Below, one piece after another: positions 10,126-21,972 of a DNA stretch of 64,000 nucleotides. The stretch spans positions 34,162,001 through 34,226,000 of the forward strand of contig CM114273.1 in assembly GCA_050084515.1 (NCBI GenBank), read 5' to 3'. The stretch is from Blasia pusilla. Lineage: Eukaryota; Marchantiophyta; Marchantiopsida; Blasiales. The notes below the pieces were generated by a model, which worked only from the letters and a program-made list of their open reading frames with translations, was not told the origin of the DNA and ran no database searches. The position numbers were made by a program, and so were the translations under genes. How positions within the stretch are numbered: position 1 is the first letter of the stretch; every line of letters starts with the position of its first letter.

Positions 10126-13100
10126 TGAGATTGGAACTTTCACTTCCATCTGGAATTGAGAGTTCAACCATATCCTGCACGAATAGAACCGAGCTAAAAA
10201 ATACTGTCAATACTTATCTTAATGGAATGTGTGACGAGATGAAATGATTTTAGAAAATTGCGACGCGAGAAAGTAACGTGTTTTACTCCAATCATGATCT
10301 ACGTTTAGAGCAGAAACATTTGACACTTGACTGAATTCCATTTAATACAGTCAAGGAGTGCTTCTCACTCCCTTTTACACGTCTGCTCTTCACAAGGAGC
10401 TACTTCCACAGTAGACACATTCGAGACTTTACTAAGTTCCATTTATTACAAATTACAGTGCTTCTCACTCCGTCTCTCAACTTGTACTATGAGATTCACA
10501 TCAGGTTGTGTGTATAGCAGACTCCTCAACCATCCACGATGAATTCTCCTCAAGAATCCTGCTCCTCTCTCTTCTCTTAAGAGTTCCTGTCTTCTTCTTT
10601 TGTGTAACCTTCTGTCAAGTGGAACATGTTCCTGTTATACTTCTTGCAATCAGTCACTCTTCGATCTATCTGGTTCAATCAGTCGTTTCTCGCATCGGTC
10701 GGTCGGTCACTCTTCTGTCGAGATAAGTTACAAGACCATCATGCATGCTTCGCGCCATTGAGTTCCTGGTGATTCCTCGTTGCCAAGCCTTGGAACCGAA
10801 ATCCGAATGCTCTATGGGACAGGGTATGCTGCAGGACATGCATTGCATCGTCTTCCAAAATAATTCAGTCCCCCTTCCTAAGCAGATGTGAGGTCGTTGC
10901 GCAGGTACAAAAGTGCTCGTTAGATTTGGCCGAGTCCTCCCACGAACATACCTTCGTTAGTAGGGAAGGTAGAAGTTCTCTACAGACGTATAGGATCATG
11001 ATGATCAGTAGAGCGGATGTGGTTCCCAAATTCCTCTCCGCGAGATGGAATTATCACGTTATAGCAGTCAATATTTTCCATGTACCACATGAACGCATCA
11101 TAGATAAGACACATTTTCAGATGTGTCTTATCTACTGACTAGTTTCGGTGTTACTCATGTTTTCTGCCTATCCATGTGATTCATGTGACTCCCCTCACCA
11201 TTTAGATTTTCTTCCCGGTTTTAGTTTCCAATGACAATTTTTATATTCGTTTGAGTTGAATCGTTTAGATTTCTAGAATGAAACGTTGAACCAATTTGGA
11301 TCGACTAGTTTTCTAATTACATCATGCTAAAACCTTATCTAATAGCTAAGACGAGTAAAACTTACTAGCTAGTCATTGTTTAATTAAGCACTGGTCATAC
11401 GCGTAACCGTGGGATTATTGCAAGTTTCAGAAGGACAAAATTTAATGGAATAAATTCGTGTTTAAAACGAATATGGTCAAATTCTCCCAATTCGAAAATT
11501 AGAAGAAAACACAAGAAAATTAGTACTTCAAAATGCTGGAACATTAGGAATATAGGAAAATAATAGCCTATAGTTGTATATGTGAAATGAGACTTTAAAA
11601 AATAAAATTGAATTAGCATTCTCCCATAAACAATCGTGCGTCTGGCCGTGTGAGTTAAATAATCACATGCAGGTCATGGACGACGTGCATGCATGAAAGT
11701 AAGACTTGTGCGCAAGGTTGAAGTTTCCCGTGACTTCAGATATACGAGAATATAGGCAAACTGCTCTAGGTCGACCTCACGGCCGAAATTCCAACCAGGA
11801 ATAGAAAATCGACGTCATTTCAGTTCCGCGACTTCTACTGAAACAAGTTTCGATTCCAAATGAAACAAGTTTCGATTCCGATTCATGACATGGGTTCTAG
11901 TATCTTCAACTTTGTCAAACTCATCTAGGAAAGCGTGCATGGAGGAACTTTGTGTAACACTCGGGTGTCGAGAGTCAGGCGAAGATGCTGCTGTCGTGAA
12001 TCAGGCAATCATCTTTGGGATTCGGGAGAGAATTTTTGTTCATGCCAGTGCTCAATTTGCATGGCTTCATGATCATATTACTTCACGCATCGATCGTAGC
12101 AGATTGCATGGAGTATGTCACGAAAGGATGAAGTCACGGATCGAGCTTTGCTGATTGACTGATGCTCAGCGTTCAGTTGACTGACTGCGAGGTGAAAGCA
12201 TGGATTGACATCTGTACTCGTTCAGATCAGCACTCAACGAGCACCAAAATCTTGAACGTGACGGCGCCGACACACATTTAACGGTCGCAATCAGGCAATT
12301 GGGCGTGAAGTTATGGTGAGCGCAAGGTCAAACTAGAGTCCAGTCTCCGTGAGACGATAGAAATCCGACGGGAGCTCTCCATCAATGAACGTATCACAGA
12401 AACTTATGTATGAATCTACAAACGCGGCCACGAACATCTTTATTATTTGAACATCTATATATTATCATTATAGAGCCTTATTAATTTGCAAACACAGCGA
12501 GAAAAAAATTCTCAATTTGTATTCATGGTTACTCCTTCAGGGCTGTACACTAGTAGCCACTATGACTATGTGCGCTCTCATTAATAGACTGGTATAATAC
12601 CCAAATCTCCCGCTATTTTACACCCGCCCACGGTCTAAATATTCCTTACTGTCCATCATACAGGGATTCCGATACTTGGGAAATAATGTACTATCTCTGA
12701 AAAGTGGGGAAGTAATTTTGCTTTCGGTGACCATACGCATTTTCCTTGTCGTGATGCGATGTCAAGCTCAGACCATTACATTGAAATCCATGTTTATTCT
12801 AGTTTGGAATTACAAGGAGTCCAAACCGTCCCCTTACAAAACACGCATTCTTCACATGCGTGAGGAGTACTATATATATTACGCTGGATAATTTTTCTAC
12901 TACATATAGGTACTTCAGAATATAGGATCCTCTCGAACAGAAAAGGTGGAGAGAACGGCCTCTATAGCGCACCTTTTATAGTGTGTCCATATGTATTAAG
13001 CCTGACCTCTAGCTGATCACTACAGAACGAGCTTGATCAACATGCTGTCTTGGAAGAGATATTATTAAAGCTCATGACGGCGAGCTTTTAACAAACTAGA

Positions 13101-13500
13101 CATGCTCTACTCATCACGTTGCCGCTATCTGATGTCTGTCTAGCAGTAATCTGAACCAAAGTTGGATCGATAGATTTGCTCAGAACTTCTTCAGAAGCGG
13201 TTCCCGTGAGCCTTGCAGATTTAGCGTGGGTCTAAACTAGAAGACAGGGTGCTTATAAACTTGATACTATCAACTGGTAGACCGAGGTCTGGTACTAGCT
13301 ATATACCAGATATACGTCCTGGGATTTATTTAATAGAGTCGTGCGAGGCCCGTCAACTGATAGCCCGACTTAAGTTCTACATGTACGACCCGGAGACCTA
13401 GTGGTATCTCCACAGGCATCCTGCAAACGCAGAGATCACGCATATGAAAACATCCTGCTAACAGTGGACTTGGAGGGACAATTCGACGACCTAGCGTTAA
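10126..13500. other. Intergenic region between STIG1-like copies
   Basis: No further gene recognised. Short open frames at 10327-10726, 10926-11138, 11885-12154 and 12676-12891 lack domains. A perfect 14-bp hairpin lies at 11101-11134. Confidence 0.55.
11101..11134. repeat. Perfect hairpin, 14-bp arms, 6-nt loop
   Basis: TAGATAAGACACAT (11101-11114) is followed after TTTCAG by its exact reverse complement (11121-11134). It has no T-run afterwards and no neighbouring gene on either side within 1 kb. Confidence 0.85.
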
Positions 13501-13505
13501 ATTGA

Positions 13506-13994
13506 TCAGTTATAGTCGCACAAGCCGAAAGTGCAGCGTCCGCGCTGTCCATTCACACGGTTGCACCTATTTCCGCAGCTGCCACAATTCCTGCGACTAG
13601 TCTGCAGGTTCACACATCGCCCATTGCAACAAGTACGTCCGAAGCGGCACCTCCGTCCACACACACCGCAGTTCTGTTCATCATCTTGTGTGTTGACGCA
13701 GGTTCCTGGCCAGCAGCAGGTGGATCCAGGCGGATTAAACCTCTGGTCAAGGCAGATAATGGGGTTGAAGAAGCAGTTGTTGAATCTGTTCCGATCTCCA
13801 GTGTTCGCAACTGGGGGAGGTGCTGACAGCGAGAGCGCATTATCTGGAGCCGGAGCCGGAGCCGGAGATTGTAATTGCCCTGCCACCGCCGCCATGAGAG
13901 TTGCGGCAACCATCAGCCAGTACAAGATAACAGATGTGGTTGTCATGGTGATCTGACGTTTCTTCGTCGACGTCTTGCTAGAAACACCCAACAC
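13506..13994 (-). CDS. STIG1-like secreted cysteine-rich protein
   Basis: This is the only intact host-type gene I can identify. The 162-residue frame has a second Met at residue 17 (codon 13946-13944). From there a classical signal peptide follows: TTTS, then the hydrophobic VILYWLMVAATLMAAVAG. The shorter start is therefore the more natural one. After a Pro/Ala spacer (SPAPAPAPD) comes the STIG1 domain, about residues 70-162, with 14 Cys or more in the family pattern: CC-x-GTCVN, then NCG-x-CG, then CRFGRTCCNGRCVN, then NCGSCGNRC. STIG1 proteins are small secreted plant proteins; in angiosperms they act at the stigma and pollen tube surface. Length and cysteine spacing fit the family. Its GC content is higher than its surroundings. 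The exact role here is unknown. A decayed paralogue lies at 9780-10125. Confidence 0.9.
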   Translation of the reverse strand: MLGVSSKTSTKKRQITMTTTSVILYWLMVAATLMAAVAGQLQSPAPAPAPDNALSLSAPPPVANTGDRNRFNNCFFNPIICLDQRFNPPGSTCCWPGTCVNTQDDEQNCGVCGRRCRFGRTCCNGRCVNLQTSRRNCGSCGNRCNRVNGQRGRCTFGLCDYN

Positions 13995-14063
13995 GTGACC
14001 TGCAACTGCGCTCGAATTCGAAGCTAAGCAGCGAGTTGTGGAAATGAAAGGCTCGCTTAAATG

Positions 14064-14071
14064 TATTTATA
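14064..14071 (-). promoter_or_regulatory. TATA box of the STIG1-like gene
   Basis: On the minus strand this reads TATAAATA, 70 bp upstream of the first ATG and 118 bp upstream of the second. With the usual 30-bp distance, transcription would start near 14035, leaving both ATGs usable. Confidence 0.7.
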
Positions 14072-14521
14072 ACCAGTAGTTTTCCGAACGAGACCGGTCA
14101 TGCAGCTAGGCGTTAGGCCATCGCGGTCAAAGCTTCCGCAGGGAACAGTACTTTTGCGTGGAGAACTAGCGGAAGTTTTGGGAGGCAAGGTCTCGTGGAC
14201 GAGTTCCCAATAATTATCTTAAGAGGTCCCTAGGACTCTTTGGAACTTACGTTGCTCAACAGCCTCTTACCGTGCCACTTAGGACGTGTAATAGGTGACG
14301 CACATTGTTCCTGTACGTTGCTATTGTAATGGATAAAGAACTTGATATTGTGGAACTCAGTTTAGGTTGTGAGCAACGCAGTTTCGGTACACGTACCGTA
14401 TATGCTTGATGGTCGCATTTTCTTATGGATGAGAAGGACTTAGTCGGCGGTGTGGGGGGCGTTTGGACCATCTTCACGTAGTAAGTGAGAGCTGCGTTCG
14501 AGTTGTTGAGAGCACCCACTG

Positions 14522-14566
14522 TAGCCGCCACTATCTGATTTACTTTTGCGTCAATAGTGGCGGCTA
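14522..14566. repeat. Hairpin, 13-bp perfect arms
   Basis: TAGCCGCCACTAT (14522-14534) and its reverse complement (14554-14566) flank a 19-nt loop. It could be the remnant of a short inverted-repeat element. No gene is next to it. Confidence 0.75.
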
Positions 14567-15915
14567 TTGCCTATTGGACGTTTACACTCACGGAGAGGGC
14601 CTCGTGAATTTTTCTGCCTAGGCAAGGAGGTCTCTTATCCTCACAAGAAGGGGAGGAAGTCTTTTATCCTCACAAGTTTAGGGTTTAGGTAAGGAGCATG
14701 CTTCAAACACATAAGATCAAATTACTTGTTAATATAAAACTCACATATGGACATTTGACTAGCTATCCATCTAGATAGCTTGGGGGAGGATTCTTGTGCA
14801 TCATCCAATTTCTTAAATTAATTTTAGAGTTAGGAATTGGGTTTCATGTGTCTCATGGCTAGCATCCGCCTTGATTCCCCATGCGGCATCTAGTGGTTGT
14901 TGCGCCTCCGATCATGTTTCATGACTAGTCTCACGGTGTTTTGCTCGTCTTTATTACCCACACATTCCTTGGTTTTCACCCTTAACTTGGCGCTTGGTTC
15001 TAAGGTTTCAAACCTTGCTTGCTTTATTTATGTCCGTGCAAGTAGTTATGCCTCTTTCTTGCCTATGGCTAGTCTCATGACATTTGCGCATTTCGCCTAG
15101 TGTCAATCCCATGGCCACTTTCACCACCCTTCCTAGTCTAGGTCTCAACTTTGGTACGCCATGGCAAGATCTTTCCTCCTTGGATCCACAATCATGACTC
15201 ACTTCCCATGTACTTGATAGGGTAGATGCATGCCATAGACTTAGCTATTCACAATAGAGAAACTATGCATGGACCAAGAAATTGTATACACTTTGGACTT
15301 GCAAATATATGCTCGGATAAGATGGAAAGACTATATATCATAAAAAACTCATATTGGTGGCTAAAGCCATTCAAGATGTAGTTGAGGTGGTAAAAAATAG
15401 GGAGATGTAGTAAAGGCGGCTAATCTAAAGAATCCCTCAATACTAACCAAAGTGAGTGAAGATACTCAAGAAAAATCTATAATGACTAAACTATATTTTA
15501 TTTATCTATTAAGGGCACTTGAGTGACGTTTATAGTGAGTTTAGAAGTTGTACCAGCGACTCAAATCACTAAAGAGTTGACAATTACGCGCGCATATAGT
15601 GATGAATCCTCTTTTGGTAGCTAAAGTTAGGGAACTCTTAGTGGTGAATAAAGGTAGTACTAGTTGAGGAAGGGAAAATTGTTTCCGGCAAGAAGGCATG
15701 TATGGGGACTTGTTAGGGGGAAAAGTAAAGAGACTCAAGATCCTAAAGTTCCTACAGTTCCCTTTGGAATGGAAGCACGATGGCGTCCACACCATAATAA
15801 GAAGCCCAACTAACCAAATTTTACAAAGTAATTCACGAAACCATTGGTTCACTCGGATGAGACTTTGTAGAGAGATAGGAAACCTGATCATACTAATAAT
15901 GAATGAAAAAGCATA
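14567..15915. other. Gene-free stretch
   Basis: No gene recognised. A short duplicated phrase (gtctcttatcctcacaag / gtcttttatcctcacaag) lies at 14629-14672. The open frame 15541-16026 on the minus strand shows no domain. Confidence 0.55.
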
Positions 15916-15918
15916 GAT

Positions 15919-16375
15919 ATGAATCGTATGGCTAGAAATGGTGTGTATGGACAATTTTTTAGATATGTGTGCACTACAAAGGGCAAAGACCAACTTTTCG
16001 AATGGACAGTGCGTTGCGAACGCCACAAAATCTCAAATTCTTGTAAGAGAATATTTTGCACCTCGAAGTACACATGTCTTGGCCATATTTATATATGAAG
16101 GGGGCCTTCCCACAAGGAAAAATGGCCTTCAATGATATGAGTGGATATGGCTATGAATCAACCAAATTTCCGTGTAGGTAGGCTTTTCAATGTCCCTCCA
16201 GTGAACTACAAGAAGCTAACAAATTATTGTCATGCTTGGAGATGCAATGACTGGGGGTGAACGAGTTGTGTTTCATATGATACTTGTCATATGATTGAGG
16301 TGAAGAAGGAGTCAGATCCTATGACAAATACTGCTTGGGATGTTTGGAACCTCGAATCGTGTACATTTAGGAGAT
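15919..16375 (+). pseudogene. Decayed cysteine-rich coding stretch, family unknown
   Basis: From ATG 15919 the frame gives a cysteine/histidine-rich segment: YVCTTKGKDQ, WTVRCERHK, SCKRIFCTSKYTCLGH. After two stops there is a further protein-like piece near 16145-16370 (NQPNFRVGRLFNVPP, YCHAWRCNDW, then a stop, then SCVSYDTCHMIEVKKE). Spacing suggests zinc-binding segments of a mobile-element protein, but I cannot name the family. At least three in-frame stops are present. Confidence 0.35.
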
Positions 16376-17580
16376 TTTTTTTATTTCACCATCATCCATG
16401 AAGTTCATTATGCGCTTTCTTCATAACGTAGTTTGATTGGATGCATACCATTCTAAGCACAAGAAGTACCCTATGCAAAGTTTAACAGTGCCTATGTTGG
16501 ATGCAAACGCAACCATGGTGTCAATACGATGATGACCATCATATTGGCATATGGCATATTCCCTCATGAGAGCAATGAGGATTAGGAATGGTTCTTCACA
16601 CCAAATGAAGGCAATTCCCTTAATTCCTGCCCTTGATTATCCTAAGATCATTTTTGTGTCAAATAGAAAAAAGGGACTTTTATATGCACTCCATTTATCC
16701 CCCTTAAATCTCTATAAAATTGTGCTAAAAATTTGAGAGAAAATATGAAAAATGATACAAAAAAGTAGTAGAGGAGTATTTCTTTGCATGTGTATATGTA
16801 AGGGCGAGGATAAAGTAAGATTCACTTTCCTCTCATTCATTAGTCTTCCAACATCGATTTCAAAAATTTCTTTTTGTGGGATACCAATTACTCATAGTCC
16901 TCTTGTGCTCAATGATAATATCATTTCATGTAGGGTATGGCGTCTAATCACTGTCTAGTTTTGCTTATTTATTAGGGGTTAATTATCTAAAGAATGGATC
17001 ATCCTTGGGATGGTAAGTATTCTTTATATGGGATGGTGACTAATCATACTTTTGAGCCACCAACATTGGTGTTTGGTGGCTAATCACGGTCTGCTTGCAT
17101 TAAGTGTAAGTCGTCATGCAATTGAACCTATATAATGGATCATCTTTCTCTTGTGCTTTAAAGTATGATATCTGAAGAAATCACTTGGAAAGTCATTATA
17201 TCTAGAGAGTCATGGAAATGGCTTCTTGCATTCGAGAGCTACAACCAAATAAGTTTGCAAAGTGTGCATTTCCTTTGCCAAGATACTGCAAAGTTAGTTC
17301 AAACCTTATGGAGGTCATCAATTTTGCTATAAACCTATCAAAGATGTCCCTCCCCTTGCTATTGCAAATGGTTTGTGAAATTATATGAGGAATGCTTATG
17401 TGGAGAGGAAGTTAGAAGCATACCATCTACAGACGTGCACCTCATCCCTTAGTACCAATTAGGTCCTACTTAAATATTATCAGAATTAGCTCTTAAGGTT
17501 TCAAAGTGATTTCCCATGCTGAAGCTATGCACATGTGATGTTAAAAAAAAAGGTAAAAATTTCACATTTTACTGTGTCAT
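16376..17580. other. Gene-free AT-rich stretch
   Basis: No supported gene. Duplicated short phrases around 16990-17160 (aatggatcatc, taatcac) are the only structure noted. Confidence 0.5.
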
Positions 17581-18123
17581 GCAATAGACATTGTTGCCAA
17601 CATACATTGGTTGTGATGGGCACAAGTCTAAAAATCATCTAACTATAAATCCTAACATATCTACAAATGAACAACTAGACAACCCTAATATAAAGTTGAT
17701 GTGGAATGTGAAATTTGATGAAACTTGCAATCAACTATACTTCATCCAAACATCCATATCAACCATACACACTATCGTAATAGTAGGAGAAAGTATAAAA
17801 ATAAACTCTCAATATGTGTGATCTTCAATCAATCCTAGCCGGCTCTTAAAAAGAGAATCCAGACTCAATACATGCAAGTTGCCTTGTATCACAGATCCCA
17901 ACATGGGTCTGATCCTAAAGAAGATGAGCTCTAAATGAGCTTCATCCAAGGTACGTATATCCCCTTGGGCACCTCCATGGGTAACGCGTACACAAAGGTT
18001 ATCTCCTCCTAGCACTTCACCAACGACCTAGAGTACACAAGATACTAATTCCGTAACAACTACATATGTGGTCCTCTCATGAGACCAACTAACACTTGAC
18101 CCGAGGCCCAAGTGGCTCCACAC
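17581..18123 (+). repeat. Dispersed 545-bp repeat, copy 1 (partner 54842-55391)
   Basis: It begins caatagacattg and ends with aagtggctccacac. The same order of blocks is seen in the second copy: atctacaaatgaac, aaccctaatataaa, cttcatccaaacatccat, acact-cgtaatagtag, actctcaatatgtgtgatct, gatcccaacatgggt, gtggtcctctcatgagac. Divergence is substantial, with many indels. It has no coding capacity and could be an LTR or a non-autonomous element. Confidence 0.75.
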
Positions 18124-18373
18124 AATGATGGGAGGGTCAACCTCTTCAAGGTTGCCACTCTTCATAAAAAAAGGGTGAGCTACACTCGTAGGTCATCTCC
18201 TAAGAGTAGGTCCTCACACGCTCTAGCAAGCTGGCTTGCTAGCGCCTCGTGCCTTGATGCCTCTCACGCCCTCTCATATACCTTTGACACCTCTCTTGCC
18301 TTGAAGCCTCTAAATGCTGAGAAACTTGCCCACTTCTTTGCTACGTCGGGACACAAGAGACAAAGATGGGTAA

Positions 18374-19003
18374 ATTGGAACTTGAGTTTCGATTCTCGCC
18401 CACACCAAAAGAGACCACCTTGGGAAAGAAGGGACAACGAACCCAATTGGAACTTCAGTTCCGATTGCTTATTGCACTACGTTGATTTTCCAACTAGGTG
18501 CAAAATTGGACTAAAATACCTTCATTTGATAGAGGACCGAATTTGGAACTTGAGTTCCAAATGCTCTCTCCTTCCTTTTTAACCAGAGAGAAGAATGAAG
18601 GAATTGGAACTTCAGTTTCAATTGCTCACTTCTCCCTCTCTACTTTATACGCTCGGTTGCATGTGAAAGAAAGTTGCGCCCCACTTGAAGAAGCCATGGA
18701 ATAGGAAATTCACTTCAGATTCTTCTCTCCTTCTTCCCAATGCCATGCTGCAAGTATAGAGTCTCTCCAACCTCACCTCCTAGGTTTGCGCCAAATGGGA
18801 TTGGAACTTGAGTTCCAGTTGCCCTCACTATCCTCTCCACCTCCATCTAGAGAGCCACCACAACTACAAGGAGCGAATTCGAACTGAAGTTCCAATTGCC
18901 TCCTCACTTCACTATCCCCTACGCCGCCACGCCATAGAAGTCATCATCACCATTGAGACACTCCAAGGCTCCACTATGAGTAATTGGAACTTGAGTTCCA
19001 ATT
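18374..19003. repeat. Cluster of seven GGAACT/AGTTCC palindromes
   Basis: Copies at about 18374-18393, 18444-18467, 18541-18561, 18601-18624, 18800-18821, 18876-18898 and 18982-19002. Each is close to AATTGGAACT, then TGA or TCA, then AGTTCCAATT, often followed by GC. The intervals (60-175 bp) are unrelated to each other. The palindromes fall in a stretch without a supported gene; open frames at 18112-18582 and 18808-19029 have no domains. Confidence 0.85.
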
Positions 19004-19504
19004 TCGTCCTTACTTCCTTATCATTTTGACCGCGCCGCTCTATTTCACGCCATCAAGCACTAAAAGGATTTTAATCCAAACCCAGTAGAATTTAGTACTC
19101 GGTATAGTTCTCCAAGATCAATAACACTAGCTTATAACTAGAAAGCAAGTAGGATGAAAGGACTCGTCATAAGGATTTCTAGTGTCAAAATGACACATTG
19201 GCATAGATTTTTAATGGTGAGGTGGAAAGTGTTCAAGTGAATAGAATGCTAGTCATCAATCCTGATAGTATGACATGGAATTCATACGATGCTCACGTGG
19301 ATTTTTGTATGATTTTGACACGTGGACAAGAATGAGTGGTTGAAGTACAAGTGTGACACATGGACAAACGTACTAGATGTAGTGTAGAAAAATATTTCCC
19401 TGCCACATATCACTATTTGACACTAAATGTAGTCATTCTAGTTATAAATTTTATATAGAATCCCTTGTAAGTGTTTTATGTGAAACTACTTATAGTTTTT
19501 CTAA

Positions 19505-19921
19505 ACTAGTGGTCATTTCTAGTTGTATCCTTGTAACTAAGTATATAGTCATTCTTTTTAAGTGTATAGTTTTGGTATTTGATTAAAAACTAGTGGTTAT
19601 TTGTGGTTGTATAATTGTACCTAAGTCTAGTCATTCTTTCTAAGTGTATAGTTTTGGTATTTGATTAAAAACTAGTGGTTATTTATGGTTGTATAATGTA
19701 ACTAAGTATAGTCATTCTTTCTAAGTGTATAGTTTTGGTATTTGATTAAAAACTAGTGGTCATTTCTAGTTGTATAATTTTAACTAAGTATAGTCATTCT
19801 TTCTAAGTGTATAGTTTTGGTATTTGATTAAAAACTAGTGGTCCTTTCTTTTCATATAAGTATAACTAAGTATAGCCATTCTTTTTAAAGTTTGTAGTGT
19901 TGGTATTTGATTAGAAACTAG
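19505..19921. repeat. Minisatellite, about five units of 81-84 bp
   Basis: Successive units begin with actagtggt at 19505, 19589, 19671, 19752 and 19833, and end near 19917. Each carries aagtatagtcattcttt, then taagtgtatagttttggtat, then ttgattaaaa. Confidence 0.92.
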
Positions 19922-20255
19922 TTCGAGTTGCATTACGTTATTAAGATTATTTCTTGTATTGTTGTTTGATTTTTTCTATAGATTGAATAGAGTATAAATT
20001 TTTTTAGGAATGAATGTCTCACATACAATCATTTCAATACACTCAGTTGTGTGGTTGCACATCATTTATCAGAGGCTACAACTCATGACATCAAGCAGAC
20101 CATAACATTTTTAATAGTGAATGTCTCACATATGCATACAATCATTTGCTTACATCCAATCCAGCTTTATTCCATAGAGGATCAACAAAAAAATGGAAGA
20201 TTTCCTCAGCTAAAACAAGATGTAGAGCCATCATGGAGAAAGAAAAGAGCCCTAA

Positions 20256-21480
20256 CTAACTCCGGAGTGAAATCTTCTTCGCTGATTTCTGTGGCCATAA
20301 GACACTAGTGCCAGAAACATGCTTTAGAAGTGTGTGGAGGGGGGGGTAATCTTCTAGGTTTGGAAATGGAAGCTCTGCATCCCCATCAATGATGGTCAAA
20401 AAATCTACTTTGACAAGTCCCAATGGAATAATTTTTCCATGACAAGAATCCCTACCAGCAATGCCTGATATACGTCCAGTGCCTACATGTTCCCAACCCC
20501 TTGGGCTCTGTGATAGAAAGACTTTATCTCCTATACTCAACTGCAGAAGCCACACAATGCAATGAATCAAACCAAATTCATAGCCCATTCATAGCCCTCA
20601 AAAAATGACCCCTTGTTCAAACTTCTAACTTCATAAAACATTATGGGAGGTGTTTAGGATCCTTTTGAGTACCTGACATGCCCGAACACCATTTTGTGGG
20701 CATCTGGAACCCAGGAATCGGCCATTGTAGGACTCCGGGAAGATGGGAAAGTGGATTCTTCTTGCTTTCTTTTTGCTTCTTGCCTGGACTATGACGCTAT
20801 CGCCAAAAAATTTAATCAAAGTGAGTCATTTTAGTATTTGCAAGAAAGAAGCTATGAACGAATAAAGTACTATGCAAGTATTTCAATGTTTGTAATTAAG
20901 AGACTTGTTACTTACACATTCTTCACTCGCCTTGCCATGATTCTTCTTCTGCCTCAATGGAGATTTCCCATTGGCTACTCGAATCTGTTCTAAACCTTCA
21001 GGGGAAGATTTTTGAGGTGTTGCATCATAGTCTTTATCGGACTCACTATTACTACCGAACCCTTTCTCTTCGTCATTTGATGAGTCCTCCAACATAATTT
21101 TTTTCAATGCAAAACTTTGAGTATTATATACCTTTGGAGTTGATGAACAAGCACCCTTGCTGGTTCTTGCACTCTTTTGAAGAATAGGCTGCTTAAGAGG
21201 TGGAAGAACTCTCCTTCAAACCAACTTCCTAGCCAATCCATCCAATGTTAGTAACATTATAGTCACAAAGGATGAAAATTGAAACCATTGTGAAGTAAGT
21301 ACACCAAAGTGCAAGTTCAAAGAGTACTTCTCACCGAAACTCCTCCCCAAGTTTCCTTGTCACCTCTCTCACAAAAGCCACACGCTCCTCACGTAGTCGA
21401 TGGTATTTACTGCAAGGACTCTCCTCTACAATGCGGGTCTTGTCATCAGTCTGAGAGTCTCTGCCCACCTCCGATGGCAT
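20256..21480 (-). pseudogene. CACTA accessory gene, DUF8039/Tnp1-like
   Basis: The first exon starts at ATG 21480 (MPSEVGRD) and encodes the charged segment HRLREERVAFVREVTRKLG. It ends at a GTGAGA donor near 21334. The next pieces include an acidic-basic segment (21107-20883) and a last domain at 20588-20256: IGDKVFLSQSPRG, GTGRISGIAGRD, HGKIIPLGLVKVD, TSVLWP. This pattern resembles the C-terminal domain of plant CACTA-associated Tnp1-like proteins. It lies downstream of, and on the same strand as, the TNP2 transposase remnants, the usual CACTA arrangement. Exon joints are uncertain and it may be decayed. Confidence 0.55.
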
Positions 21481-21781
21481 GATCATTCAAACTAATGAGA
21501 TTGGACCCGATGTAACACTACAAATAAGGTATGGTTGTAAGTACTTCTCTAGGAATTTTTTTCTCAAAAAAGATATATGCCATGAAGTGGGACATGCGCA
21601 TGATAGTCATCCTCAGTGGGCTTTTTAGGAGTCCCCGCAAAAAGAATGGTAAGAGTTGTTGCATAAAAATATGATGGTCATGAGACTTAAGTGCACCCAC
21701 ATTCTTCCATAGAAGATGTTTCTGTGAAGCACCAGCTTAACCGTTAGGAACTTTTAGATTTTGTACCCTAGCGTCAAATAC

Positions 21782-21972
21782 CTTAACCTCCTTAGGGGTA
21801 AGAAGAAATGATGCACTTCGATAAAAACGTGTGATGGAAAACCCATCGGAAGTACAAAAGAGGGGGACTCAAAGAGTCAAAACCTGAAGGCTACAACAAG
21901 ACCAGAAAAGGAAGAAGGTGGCATTCCCCCCTAACGAAGGCATTACCCCTTAACCTCCTTAGGGGTAAGCAC
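21782..21972. repeat. Insertion with 83-nt repeat, flanked by a ~20-bp direct repeat
   Basis: The phrase cttaacctccttaggggtaa occurs at 21782-21801 and again at 21952-21971. Between them lies foreign sequence whose first part, 21807-21889, is identical base for base to 63253-63335. The duplicated flank suggests insertion or a duplication-type repair event within the CACTA transposase remnant. Confidence 0.8.

Noticed and set aside
21807-21889. The 83-nt repeat as a hammerhead ribozyme
   Set aside because: I could not find the conserved CUGANGA and GAAA core in the right arrangement; only small hairpins are present.
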